From the NCBI GenBank assembly GCA_027579435.1, contig JANBPK010000968.1, positions 1 to 52,083 on the forward strand: a stretch of 52,083 nucleotides of DNA. Direction: 5' to 3'. The notes below the pieces were generated by a model that worked only from the letters and a program-made list of their open reading frames with translations, did not search any database and was not told the origin of the DNA. The position numbers and the translations under genes are program-made. This document shows positions 1 to 10,400 of the stretch, one piece after another (position 1 is the first letter of the stretch; the number at the start of each line of letters is the position of its first letter). This stretch comes from Candolleomyces eurysporus (taxonomy: Eukaryota > Basidiomycota > Agaricomycetes > Agaricales > Psathyrellaceae).

Positions 1-1150
1 CTCACCGACAAACGCCCCCCGCCCCGCCGCCCTTCCGTCAGCTTTGCCCCAATTCCGGAGACTCCTCCTCGCCGGCCCCGCTCTGCCTCTCCGTCACGCA
101 ACCGCCACAGTAACTCTGACCGTGAGGAGCAATGGCTCGCCCTGCCTCCNCTGCAGACNCGCAGTCCCAGGCGCAAACGGTCCTCCCCCACGTTGACCAG
201 GTCCACATCCAGTCCGCAGCTTACCTCGTTTGCAGCTGCGGGACTCGCATTCGCCTCGGGATCCGCTACTCCGGCCTCGCAACAGCCTTCTGAAGGCGGG
301 CAATCTCGTCCGGACCCCGCTGCTGCTGCTGCTGCGGTGGAAAGCGATGCTAGCTCATATGGAGCCACTGTAAGCGATTCCGAAAATACCAAGGGCAAGA
401 AACATTCCTCCAAGAGGACGAGGACGAAGGAAAAGGTGAAAAAGTTGTGTATCCGCAGCCGTGCTGCGGAGGGAGGTGCTCAGGCCCCACAAGAGGGGTA
501 TGACTCTTCTTGGGAGAACGTGTACGTCGATGGGAAGGGGTCTCCCAATACCCTGAGCGTATCAGACGATACGACTCCTTTGACTGCTCCTGCGGCTCAA
601 TCTCTGTCGCCAGCAACTCAGGCTAGTCCTGATGATGGGAAGCAACAGAGACCTCAGCTACGCAAATCAAAGACCCTAGGCGACTTGCTCCGACGAGTAC
701 CTAGTTCTCCAGGACCAATCTTGCCTAACCCCGAGAGTAAGCTCACTCTTTCAGCTTTGAGTATCCCTAAACTGACATTCATTTGTAGAACTCGAATCAA
801 CGACCAAGAAAGCATTCGCATTCGCATCACCATCATCATCCGCTAAATCCAAAGACAAAGAACCCATATTCAGCCTCAAGCCCAAGATACCCGCTTCAAA
901 TCGGAAAGGCACGAATACTCGTTCGAAAAGCCCGTCGTCGGAGAATACGCCGCAACGGAAGAACCGGACGCAGCCCTATGAGGCTCCGTACTACTGGATG
1001 CCTCCGGATCAGGTGTTGGCGATGAATCTCCAGCAACAGCAACAGCAACAACAGAGGGGCAGGAGGTCTGCAGAGGGGAGTACTGGTGCGACGGTGAAAA
1101 GCGCACCCGTGTCGAGGGTTGTTAGTGAGGATGGTGAGGGCCCGAAGTAA
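1..1150 (+). CDS. Low-complexity protein of unknown function, 5' end outside the window
   Basis: The frame is open from base 1, so the gene starts upstream of the window. Two exons are visible: 1-736 and 789-1150, joined across a GTAAGC...TTGTAG intron of 52 nt that restores the frame up to TAA at 1148-1150. The roughly 365 visible residues are polar and probably disordered: Pro/Arg/Ser-rich at the start, an Ala7 run, a basic Lys/Arg stretch, a RKSKTLGDLLRRVP segment that could form a short helix, and a run of eight glutamines near the end (codons around 1031-1055). I see no enzymatic motif, signal peptide or membrane segment. The bias suggests a regulatory or nuclear protein, but that is inference; I do not recognise the family. 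The uninterrupted frame and clean splice make a real gene likely. Confidence 0.7.
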
Positions 1151-1728
1151 GGGTTGGTTCGATGTGCCTTTTTGTTATGGGTTTCGTTGGCTGCTGTTCT
1201 GTGGGTTTACTACGTCTGTTGGTTTCGATTCGTTTCCCCCGTTCTTCTTCGTCATCATCTTTTCGCATCTCATCTCCATACTCATTCTCATACATGCATA
1301 CCTAACGTATGGACTCTCCTCTCGTCTCCTCTGACCACACCATCACGTTCGTTTTGTCTCTCACTACCACACACTCACTCATTTGGTTATCTCGTCTCGT
1401 CGCATTGGATCTGGATTTGGTTGGTCGTTCGCATAGTTTATTGGTTATTTACTGTCCGCAGCATGCTCACGTACTCATCCGTGGTTTTTTCTTCCTTCTT
1501 CTCTGGAGTATGTTCTTGTAGCCTTAGCTAGGGTTGGAATTTTCGATTCGGGATACTTGTTCTCTCTGGATTTTAAATTCTTCTACGAGAGCCAGGTCTC
1601 GAGTAGATGGATGGATTATACCGAATACAAATACAGTTGACTATGACTTCGTTATTTTTGTGCGCGAATACTATCATACGGTGATCTCCCGAAGGCGTAG
1701 TATAACGATACTAACCCCCTGGACCGTA
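1151..1728. other. 3' flank and convergent intergenic region
   Basis: This stretch lies between two convergent genes. The first half is pyrimidine-rich and looks like 3' UTR. From about 1515 the sequence matches the stretch downstream of the second MDR copy (from about 3528), so the MDR duplication boundary lies inside this intergenic region. No coding potential is supported. Confidence 0.6.
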
Positions 1729-3023
1729 TCAATCGCTAATCTTAACGACCAACTTCTCCCCGCTAATCTTGTTCTGCCTTAACAAATCCAAAGCATCCTT
1801 GGTCCGCGTGAGGAGGTCACCATGGTCCAACAACTTGTACCTATTCGGCTTGATCAGGTTTTCTTCGAGCAGTTTAGGGAGGGTAACAGGCATCAGGGTG
1901 TTTGCCAGCCTCTCATCCTGTAACCGTCGTCATGGATAGACGGGGCAACGTGAGATTCAAGAGACAATAGAATAGAATAGAATAGAATAGAGATAGGTAC
2001 ATAACTCACGTTTGGGAATTGGAACGTGAACACCGCTTCGAGCTTCACGCTCCCCGGGAAGACAGCCTGCACGTCGTCAGGCAACTGGCTGAACAGCTGC
2101 ACACCCTCCCCGTTGAGCCCCGCCGCATCGAGGCCTCGCTTGAACGGAGCGAGCCATGCCAGGGTTCCGGTCGGAGAGATGATTTTGGAGATGGCGGTGA
2201 AAGAGTCGGTTAGGGCTACGCAGTCTACGACCAAGTCGACCGCCTGCGCTTGCCCTGAAGCGGATTTGACTTCTTCGGTGAATGTAGGGCTTTTGTAGTC
2301 CACGACGCTCGTGGCACCCAGTTCTTTGAGGTAGGCTTCGTGTTTCTTGGACGCTACTGCGATGAGGTGCTTGTACCCGGCGAGCCTCAGAAGCTCAACG
2401 GCGTATTGCCCGCTCGTCGCGCCTGCACCGTAGACCAAGATCGGGGTGTTANGCCTTCTCCGGGGCCGACGCAGAGGTAACCGGGAACTCGGTAGGAAGC
2501 GGCAAACCGAGTCGGTTGAAGAGGGTGTAGAAAGCGGTGACGAAGTTATCCGGAACNGTCGTCGCTTGGATTAGGGACGTGTTGGAGGGCACTTTGGCGA
2601 GGCTTGAGCGCGGGTGGAGGGAGTACTGTTGGAAGCCTTTGGTNGGGATTGGGAAGGTCGCGACCTNGCGGCAAACGAGAATCGCAAGTCGTCAGTCAGT
2701 CANNNGTTGATTCGATACCCAGNACCACCAAGNGAGGGCCTATAGGCCTGGTAAAAAGAGCTGCGTGCTATACTGACCTTATCNCCTTCTTTGAGATCCT
2801 TCACCTTCGCACCGACCTTGGCGACAGTTCCACCAGAGTTGCCTCCTACGACCTGAGGATACTGAGCGTAGAATCCCTGGTCTACGACATAGACATCGAA
2901 GGGAGTCANCGTCGCATACTCGACCTTGACGAGCACTTCCTCNTCGCCAGGCTCAGGAATNGGGTTCTGGAGAGCCTCGAGGCGGCCAAGAGCCGTAGTC
3001 GCGATAACAGTAGAGGTAGACAT
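1729..3023 (-). CDS. MDR-superfamily NADPH oxidoreductase (quinone/enoyl reductase type), copy 1
   Basis: Three exons on the minus strand: 3023-2778, 2664-2010 and 1917-1729, giving about 362 residues. The N-terminal GroES-like fold reads EVLVKVEYATLTPFDVYV; the nucleotide-binding motif VYGAGATSGQYAVELL is near residue 161. The catalytic and structural zinc ligands of true alcohol dehydrogenases are not seen, so this belongs with the zinc-less quinone oxidoreductase/trans-enoyl reductase group that reduces C=C bonds with NADPH in the cytosol. The substrate is unknown. The N at 2452 breaks the frame, but exon 2 is 655 nt here and 654 nt in copy 2, and the frame is intact without it, so it is probably a surplus base. 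Intron 2 carries an (AATAG)5 microsatellite. No biosynthetic cluster enzyme adjoins it. It is a tandem duplicate of the gene at 3700-4961. Confidence 0.85.
1966..1990. repeat. (AATAG)5 microsatellite
   Basis: Five perfect AATAG units lie inside the second intron of MDR copy 1. The matching intron of copy 2 (3892-3957) has only a degenerate A-rich stretch, so the repeat expanded after the duplication or was lost from copy 2. Confidence 0.9.
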
Positions 3024-3090
3024 TTAGACTAGGAGAGCTGCCAGGAGTTTCCAGAGGCTGTTGAAGGCNCAGGAAGANTGCAAGCCATGC

Positions 3091-3100
3091 TTTATTTATA
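3091..3100 (-). promoter_or_regulatory. TATA box of MDR copy 1
   Basis: Read on the minus strand this is TATAAATAAA, about 70 nt upstream of the ATG at 3023. Copy 2 has a TATA-like element in the corresponding place. Confidence 0.5.
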
Positions 3101-3699
3101 GGCGCACTGACGTAGTAGGAGACCANGGAAAGGATGGAGNAGATCTAGTAGATGCATAACACCTTTGGCTTACTCAGAAGCATTGTCTCGAAGTTGATGA
3201 AAACGATGCAATACATATTGCAAAGCATGCGAGAGAGCCTCTGAGTAAGCACAAAGATAGCGACGGTATNCACTTCCCAGGATAGGATCCAGNGAAGGCT
3301 AAATTCGCAATCGCAGCAGTGATCTACCGGCCGTTAATTGGCAGTTGAGGTCAATCGGCGGTTGACCATGTTCGCCTTTCCGGACGTAGAACTTGATGAA
3401 GCTGGCTGTAAAGGGGAGGTTGGAAAATCGAAATTCTCGTGGACCTCTACGACAAGCTTTGGTCCCGGTTGCACCGACTGTGATTTCGCGAGTTAGCCTT
3501 TCTGGNTGTAATCAAGTGGTATTCTTGCTTGTAGCCTTAGCTAGGGTTGGATTTTCGATTCGAGATATTTGCTCTGGGTTCAACTTCTTCTACGAGAAAC
3601 AGGTCTCGAGTGGATAGATAGATTATANCGAATATAAATACAGTTGGCCGATCCGTTGTCGATATCTTGTGCGCGAGTACCAGAATAACCAAGACCCTA

Positions 3700-4961
3700 T
3701 TAGTCTGAGCCGATCTTGACAACCAATTTCTCCCCGCTAATCTTGTTCTGTCTATACAAATCGAGACCGTCCTTGGTACGCGTGAGGAGGTCACCGTGGT
3801 CTAATAGCTTGAACCTGTTCGGCTTGATCAAGCCTTCTTCAAGAAATTTGGGGAGGATGATGGGCATCAGGGTATTTGCTAGCTTCTCATCCTATACAAA
3901 CCAACCGTCACGTAAACACCAAATAAAATAGAGGTAAGAGAAAAAAAGACAACTCACACTTTGGTATTGGAACGTGTACACCCCTTCAAGCTTCACGCTC
4001 CCCGGGAAGATGGCCTTCACGTCTTCTGGGAGCTGTGCGAACAGCTGTACACCCTCTCCGTTAAGCCCCGCATCGAGGCCTCGCTTGAAAGCAGCGAGCC
4101 ACGCCAACGTTCCTGTCGGGGAGATGATCTTGGATATAGCGGTGAAAGATTCCGTCAGCGAGACGCAGTCCACGACCAACTCAATTCCCGCTCCCGATGT
4201 ATTCGCAGCGGACTTGACGTCCTCGACGAATGAAGGGCTCTTGTAGTCCACGACGCTTGTAGCACCCAACTCTTTGAGGTAGGCTTCGTGCTTCTTGGAT
4301 GCTACCGCGATGACGTTCTTGTACCCCGCCAACCTCAGAAGCTCGACAGCGTATTGTCCACTGGTCGCTCCTGCACCGTATACCAGGATCGGNGTGTTAG
4401 CCTTCTCCGGGGCAGACGCNGAGNTNACTGGGAANGANGACGGAAGNGGCAAACCGAGTCGGTTGAAGAGGGTGTAGTAAGCGGTGACGAAGTTATCTGG
4501 AGCAGTCGTTGCTTGGACTAGGGAGACNTTAGAGGGCACTTTNGAGAGGCTTTTCCAAGGGTGGAGGGCGTATTGTTGGAAGCCTTTTGTTGGAATAGGG
4601 AANGATACGACCTAGCGACGAACGAAATGACAAGTCGTCAGTCAGTACATTCGATACCCAGAACCACCAAGNGAGAGCCNATAGGCAGGATGAAAAGAGT
4701 TGGTTGACTACTNACTTGATCCCCTTCTTNAAGATCCTTCACCTTGGCGCCAACTTTAACGACAGTACCGCCAGAGTTGCTTCCTACGACTTGAGGATAC
4801 TGAGCGAAGAATCCCTGGTCTACGACATAGACNTCGAAGGGAGACAGGGTCGCATACTCGACCTTGACGAGCACTTCCTCGTCACCGGGCTCGGGAATGG
4901 GGTTCTGAAGAGTCTCGAGACGGCCAAGCGCCGTAGTCACGATAGAAGTAGAGGTAGACAT
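3700..4961 (-). CDS. MDR-superfamily NADPH oxidoreductase (quinone/enoyl reductase type), copy 2
   Basis: Three exons: 4961-4716, 4611-3958 and 3891-3700, 1092 nt in total and 363 residues with no frame break. Domain order matches copy 1: GroES-like N-terminus, then a Rossmann domain with GAGATSGQYAVELLRLAGY near residue 161, then a C-terminal helix-strand ending ISGEKLVVKIGSD. Zinc ligands are not seen, so a zinc-less NADPH-dependent quinone/enoyl reductase is the best call; the substrate cannot be inferred. The start ATG is fixed by identity with the copy 1 N-terminus (MSTST). Intron positions and phases match copy 1 exactly. Exon 2 has several N bases that replace bases without shifting the frame. 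Differences from copy 1 are mostly conservative, so both copies look functional. Confidence 0.88.
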
Positions 4962-5460
4962 GGTGAAAGTTCAAGTTACGATAGTATGTAGTGGTAGAGC
5001 CAGAAGCCATAACGCGTTTTATAGCCAAGGAGCGCCNACAGNCAAAGTTCCGAGTACCCGTAGAAAGAGGATGGCCCGTAGAAGCAGGATGGAGCAGATG
5101 AATAAGACCTTTTTGGCNTACTCAGAAACATTGTCTCGAGCTTCGAAGAGTGATGAAAGAGATACGACGATCCTTGTAGAGAGTATACCATTTTATGAGT
5201 AAGCGCAAAGACATAGGACCGGGCTGATAGGATACTCTCACAGTAGAGGGCCTANATAATCGCACCATTGGCCAATGCTGTTGAGGTCAGTCGACGGNTA
5301 ACCATGTTCGTCTTTCCGGCGATAAGCNAGAACTCGACGAAGGTGGTTGNGTGTAATGGCGAGGAATGAAAAGTAAGATCCTGCAGCAAACCTNGGCTAG
5401 CCTTTCCAGTAGTGAACGAGAAGAGCTTGACGAGGGCAAGGAGAAAAGCAAAAAGATCGC
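4962..5460. other. Upstream region of MDR copy 2
   Basis: Holds the TATA-like element, the remainder of duplication unit B and a perfect 10-bp palindrome ATTGGCCAAT at 5267-5276, which contains CCAAT in both orientations. No gene is supported. Confidence 0.5.
5017..5024 (-). promoter_or_regulatory. TATA-like element of MDR copy 2
   Basis: Minus-strand CTATAAAA about 55-60 nt upstream of the ATG at 4961, the counterpart of the element upstream of copy 1. Confidence 0.45.
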
Positions 5461-5542
5461 TGACCCCTACCCGATTTGAACGGATGACCTTGAGGAATTC
5501 CCAGGCTGGAATCTCACACTCTACCAGCTGAGCTAAGGGGTC
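5461..5542 (-). tRNA. tRNA-Trp (CCA) with a short intron
   Basis: On the minus strand the sequence folds as a tRNA: acceptor GACCCCT/AGGGGTC, D-arm GCTC-AGCTGGTA-GAGT, T-arm ATCCG-TTCAAAT-CGGGT and discriminator A. The anticodon arm starts TGAGA-TTCCAG, giving anticodon CCA (Trp) at positions 34-36. The total is 9 nt longer than a 72+1 nt tRNA. The extra bases fit a 9-nt intron after position 37, and intron bases CTGGGAA can pair with TTCCAG, as in many pre-tRNAs. The 3' half of the anticodon stem (CCTCA) leaves one A-C mismatch next to the loop. Confidence 0.8.
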
Positions 5543-5886
5543 GTTGCAGGACAGTTCCTCCGTTGTGCGAACTAGTGCATTCTGATTTCATTTCAGGTTT
5601 TATCAGATTGACTCCAGTAAAGATAAAAATAATAATATGACGGCTATTGGTCAGGCTGTGCATGTTGCAACAAGATCGGCCCTAACCCAATTAGTAGCCG
5701 TCGTCGTCATGATGTCAAGGCGTGTATCCCCCTTGCGTTCACTCCCACCCCATTTCCTGCCGGCAGGCCTTGACGAGACCAAGTTTTTGCTACGTGCTAG
5801 CTCTGACATTTCATTCCAAGTCTTACCATTCAAATAACAAGGAACAGCGACCGCAACAGCCCCCGACACAGTCACACACGGTAGCC
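5543..5886. other. Divergent promoter region between tRNA-Trp and the Ctr gene
   Basis: About 340 nt with no supported ORF. It must contain the promoter and 5' UTR of the copper transporter gene. I see no clear TATA box or copper-response element. Confidence 0.5.
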
Positions 5887-7121
5887 ATGGGAGAATGGGA
5901 ACCCGGCCACTTGCACTGGAAGTTCAACGGCGAGCACATCCTCGTACCCTATATCGTCCTCAATGGGTTTCCGAGTTTCCTCCTTGCTGCACTTCTCATC
6001 ATCGTCATATGTGTGACGGAACGGTATGTGCGGTCTCGACCCCAGATCTCTTTTAGTCTCGAACCCCGTTAACTGACTGAATTCGGTCTTTGGACTTCCC
6101 CGTTCAGAATTATCACATCTTACATTGACGCTGGATATCCCGTTGAGCTGTCAAGCTCGAGATGGCGAACTGCACTGCGAAGAAGTCTACTCTTCTGGAT
6201 AGCTGTTGTGCTCAGATTGTAGGAAACTTGCTCAGGCGGCTATTGGTCTCATCGTGCTAAACGGGTCTTGTGCAGGTTCTACATGCTCATCGCAATGACC
6301 TTTAGCCTTCCGTATGTCGTTTTCTTGCACTATTGCTATTCACAATGTCTAATCCACGCTGCTCACCAGACTGATTCTCATAATCGTGAGCCTTCCTTAT
6401 TGTTCTGGCCAGCACCCACTCAACTCTCACCTCGCCTCCAGGCAACAACACTAGCCTTCACCCAATTCATCCTCGAACTCAGATCAAAACCAAAGTCTGC
6501 CCTACACTCCACCCAGTACGCACCTATTCTTCTCATTCTCAGTTCTGCTTGTTCATATTCTCTTGTTCTGCAAGTGACTACGCAGCTGTCGATCTCCGCC
6601 ATCATGGTGGTGACCATGACCACGATCTCAACGACTCTTTCCTCAGCATTGGTAACGGCGACGGTGGTGGAACCTCCGCATCATCCACCTTCGTAGCCCT
6701 CGAATCCGTCTCAGCAACACCCAAACCCACCATAACCCGACCCCGTTCCAAATCGAAACCGGACGACATCTTCATCCATCCTGCAGAGTCCAACATCGCA
6801 CGAGCTGACGTCTTAGCTATCCAGCTGGGCATCTCGAAGGGCGACACAACACCAGAACGGGTACTGCAGCAGCAGCGAGAGCAGCCTCCAGCGGATTGGG
6901 AGGTGGGCAAAGGCAGGGATCTGGCGCGGGAGCTTCTGAGCACTCGACCTAAGCCTCATCACAATACGCCATCCAAGGGTTCAGGCCGAGGAGGGAATGC
7001 CAGCGCCATCCACCAACGGACAGGGTCGTTCCGGATTGGCAGCAGTTCAGATTCTGAAGATACTGACTCTGACTTTGAGGATGGCCATCGCCCCTCAGAG
7101 ATGCAGAAATTGGTCAGATAG
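5887..7121 (+). CDS. Ctr-family copper transporter
   Basis: Six exons: 5887-6023, 6108-6218, 6276-6311, 6370-6385 (a 16-nt microexon), 6442-6515 and 6575-7121; 921 nt and 306 residues. Family features: an N-terminal GHLHWKFNGEH segment, TM1 around residues 23-43, a cytosolic loop, TM2 carrying the copper-relay MxxxM as YMLIAM, and TM3 (LILIIATTLAFTQFIL). Ctr proteins form trimeric pores that import Cu(I) at the plasma membrane or release it from vacuoles. Unusual points: no Met-rich extracellular motif, AxxxA where TM3 usually has GxxxG, and a long hydrophilic C-terminal tail of about 180 residues opening with a His/Asp cluster (HHGGDHDHD). The short exons were placed by splice consensus and by the continuity of TM2-TM3. 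Whether it acts at the vacuole or plasma membrane is undecided. Confidence 0.82.
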
Positions 7122-7428
7122 GGTAGAAAGGTCACGGATTGCTGCGTGTGCTTCATATATCATTCAACCCACCCTATCTCCTTTCCCTAGAACTTGACTT
7201 AAGCTACACTACCTCGAGTTTGCCCATGTCCAGTAAAAATCGTCTCCATACATGTACGTGGCTGTAATATTATATATTATACTCTTCAGTCCATCCATAA
7301 ATTAAATCGGAGAAAGAAGACATGAGCAGAACACAACATACTAAGGACTAAAAGGACTAAGTAAGAAGGATGGAGAAAGTCGACGATTAAATATGTAAAA
7401 GTAGAGGAGGAATGTCCAATCAAATGAA
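7122..7428. other. Convergent intergenic region
   Basis: AT-rich 3' flanks of the Ctr and kinase genes (for example the ATATTATATATTATA run near 7266). No ORF is supported. Confidence 0.5.
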
Positions 7429-10400
7429 TTATACGCGGTTAATGAGACCAGCTCGTTTCGCCACTCCACCGCCACCTGGTCCCCCTTTAGCCGTCTCCTC
7501 CGACTTGCGTTGCCATTGATCAATCAGCTTCCCAACACCCTGGTACTGTCGTTCAGGCGAAGACGACACCTCCTCATCAGCCGGTAGAACGTTACTGTAG
7601 TTGACAGTGTTGTTCGTCCTGGACGACGACGAGTTGATCAAATTCTCCGACGAGTCCGCCGCATGAACAGTAGGCTTGCGTTTCGGGAACGCGACACTCG
7701 AAACATCCTTGCTGCTCTCGTCCGGGAGTGTAGGCTTCCGTTTCGGGAACCCAAGTCCAACTTGAACCGAACCCTCCTTTCCGTGTCCGAGTCCAGGTCG
7801 AGACGACGACAGCCCAGAAGTAGCCGAGCTCGCAGGTGCAATTGATGTTGTAGTTCCAGTAAGAACGTCGAACCCCCTCTTGATTTCAGCCGGCAAATTA
7901 CCACCAACACCAACACCACCCGGCATCGAGATCTTCGTCGTCCGCACCTTCAAAGGCTCCACCGTAATCCGATTGGGCCTGAACTCGTCTTTCACGGGCT
8001 TGACATCGTTGTTGTTGCCGCTGCCAATGTTCGCATTCGAACCCGTCATTTTGTCCGAGATAGGGAACACCTTCACCCTCGTCGTCGTCGTCGTCGTCGT
8101 CGTAGTACTCGGCGCACTATCCCCATATTGCGGAGACGAAGGGAAAATGCTCTTCCCACTCACTTTCCGCAAACCAGATGTAACCTGCTGAGGAGTGATG
8201 ACCTTGCCCCCAATCGCCTCGTACCGCTGCACCATGTTCGAAATCGACGTCCTCCGTTTAGGCACTTTGGATACATCCTCCTCCTCACCAGGTGGGGAGA
8301 GCAGCGGAGAGTTGAGCGGTTTGGTGCCATCGGTTGACTTGGAAGGGAACAAGAACATCGACTGGGGTCTTGAACGTGTCTTGGTCGAGGGAGTAGGCGA
8401 AGTCGCTTCCTTTCCCGCTTCAAACGACGCGAGTGACGGCGAGATAGGCGATGGGGCCCGCTGAACAGGCGACAGCCTCGGGCTGATATTCCCTCCTCCC
8501 CCAATCCCAAACTTGCTTCCTGAACCACCCGATAGAGGTGGCATCAAAGACGTCGGACGCGGTTTCGGCGTTGTAGTCGTCGTCTTCTCCATGCCAAAAG
8601 AGAGGGGTTTTATCTTCTCCTCTGTCGGTGTGACCGGTGCCTCCTTCGGTTTGCTGTTGGCCACCCCTCCACCCCACAAGCCCACCAAATCATGCACAGA
8701 ATTCTGCCTCCCCTTCTTTTTCCTCAGACTAGCCATGCTCTTACGAGACGGTTGGGAAGAAATCCCGCCCAAATCCTCAGGCCCATCTTCATCCGCACTC
8801 GAAGCCGACTCGATCTCCTTGTGATATTGAGTCTTGGGTGGGGCCCGTGGCGGAGACGATCTGGCCGCGATAGGACTCCAATTATCCGTAAGCCCTTCGT
8901 TGACAAAGGCAGCCTGGTTGGCCGACACGGTGTCAATCGGAATCGGCGGGAAATTCTTCGTAAACTTCGACACGGTAGGTGACTCTTCCTGCGGCGGCGC
9001 TGGCAGTTCCTGCGACTTCAAAATGGGAGTAGCATCATGCTGAGCCGAGACGGGACTCTGGAACTTGAAGTCCTGGATAATCACCGAAGCCCTTTTAGCT
9101 GGAGTCTCGCGCAAGATGGCGCTTCCTCTCGTATTCTGCTGCTTGATAGGTGTTGAATGCCCTTCATCGTCCCCTGTGAGCCAATCCTTCGGAGGGGGCT
9201 TTGGAGACCGCGAGTACTTGTCTTCGCCCCCACCGACTCTGTTCGAGCTGGAACCCGTGTCGGCAGAAGACGTCGAGGGTAGTCCATCCAGAGCGTATTT
9301 CATGGTTATCGAGCTAGTCTTGGGACGTGACGCCGGAGGCGGATTCAAGGATGCATTATCACGAGATTCCGTGCGAAACGATGCAGAACCCCAATCCTTC
9401 GATCCTGAAACGTCGAATCTCTTCTGCAAGCTCTCCAACGAACTCGGCTCCTTCGTGACTTGTAGAGGCTGAGTTGACCGACCAGAGTCTTCGGTTGGCC
9501 TAGGCCGAGACGGTAGCTGTGGAGGATTTGGACCGGAAGAAGGCTTGGATTTGATAGGCTCTTCGTTTAAGGAGGGTTTGGGCCGAGGTGGTAATTGTGG
9601 TGTGTTCGGACTAGGGGAAGGCTTGAACTGGGCGCGTTCTGATAGTCGGGTGGAACTTGGGTATAGGGAAGGGGTTGAGAACTGAGCATCGATCTCTTCA
9701 AGGGAAGGAAACCGGGCTTCAATAGGGGTTCCATCAGGGTGGGTGCCATTGTTAGGTGCTGAATTTACCCCCGAGGGTGACCGTGAATGGTTCTGAAAGG
9801 AAGAACCCGTTGGGAGGCCCGGAGAAGGGGATGGTGAAATGGAACTGCTTTGCGGATTGGTCGGGCTCAAGTACGACGGGCGTGGGGATGGGGTTGGACG
9901 AGCTGAAAATCCGCCACTGCTACTGCCGGAGGGCTTAGCTAGTGTGTCGGACGATGGAAAATAGCTATTCTTCTGCTGATGCGGTGTGCTCATAATCGCA
10001 AGGCCTGTCCTCAACTTCCTCGCCTCTGCAAGAGTAGGTGCAGGTTTGCCAATCGATGTCATCAAACCAAGACCTTCAAAGGCGTCCTTTTCACGATTGC
10101 CACCGTGTCGAAACGCCTCGCTGCCTGTGTGTGAGAGAGGTTTAATCGATTGGCCCGAAGGCTTCAAAAGTAAAGTCGGGGTGCCGCTTGTCTTCGGAGG
10201 AGGCGTTGGCAGATTAGAATTGGGGTTCGGAGCCCTCCAAAGCTTGTCACCAAAGTCATTCTCGAAGCCACTGCTACGCGAAGGCTCAGTTTCCTTCTTG
10301 CCTGCTGAGCCAGAAACCTTCCAGGCCTCATCGAAGAGCGCATTAGCCCTATCGCGAGCCTTTGCTTGTGCAGACATTGCGGTCCATGCAGCCTCTTCAT

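Larger units (their letters stand above)
1515..3505. repeat. Tandem duplication unit A (MDR gene plus flanks)
   Basis: The unit covers the MDR gene, about 210 nt downstream and about 480 nt upstream. Its left end begins CTTGTAGCCTTAGCTAGGGT and recurs almost identically at 3528. The upstream flank, including a shared GTTGAGGTCA element near 3344 and an ACCATGTTCG block, also recurs before copy 2. Boundaries are by eye and may be off by some tens of bases. Confidence 0.8.
3528..5412. repeat. Tandem duplication unit B (MDR gene plus flanks)
   Basis: Direct-repeat partner of 1515-3505 in the same orientation, nearly abutting it. Coding parts are clearly more similar than the flanks, which are alignable but carry substitutions and small indels. 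This indicates a duplication that is not extremely recent. Confidence 0.8.

Noticed and set aside
1729..4961. Polyketide or other secondary-metabolite cluster around the enoyl-reductase-like genes
   Set aside because: No synthase, P450, methyltransferase or cluster regulator is nearby; neighbours are unrelated.
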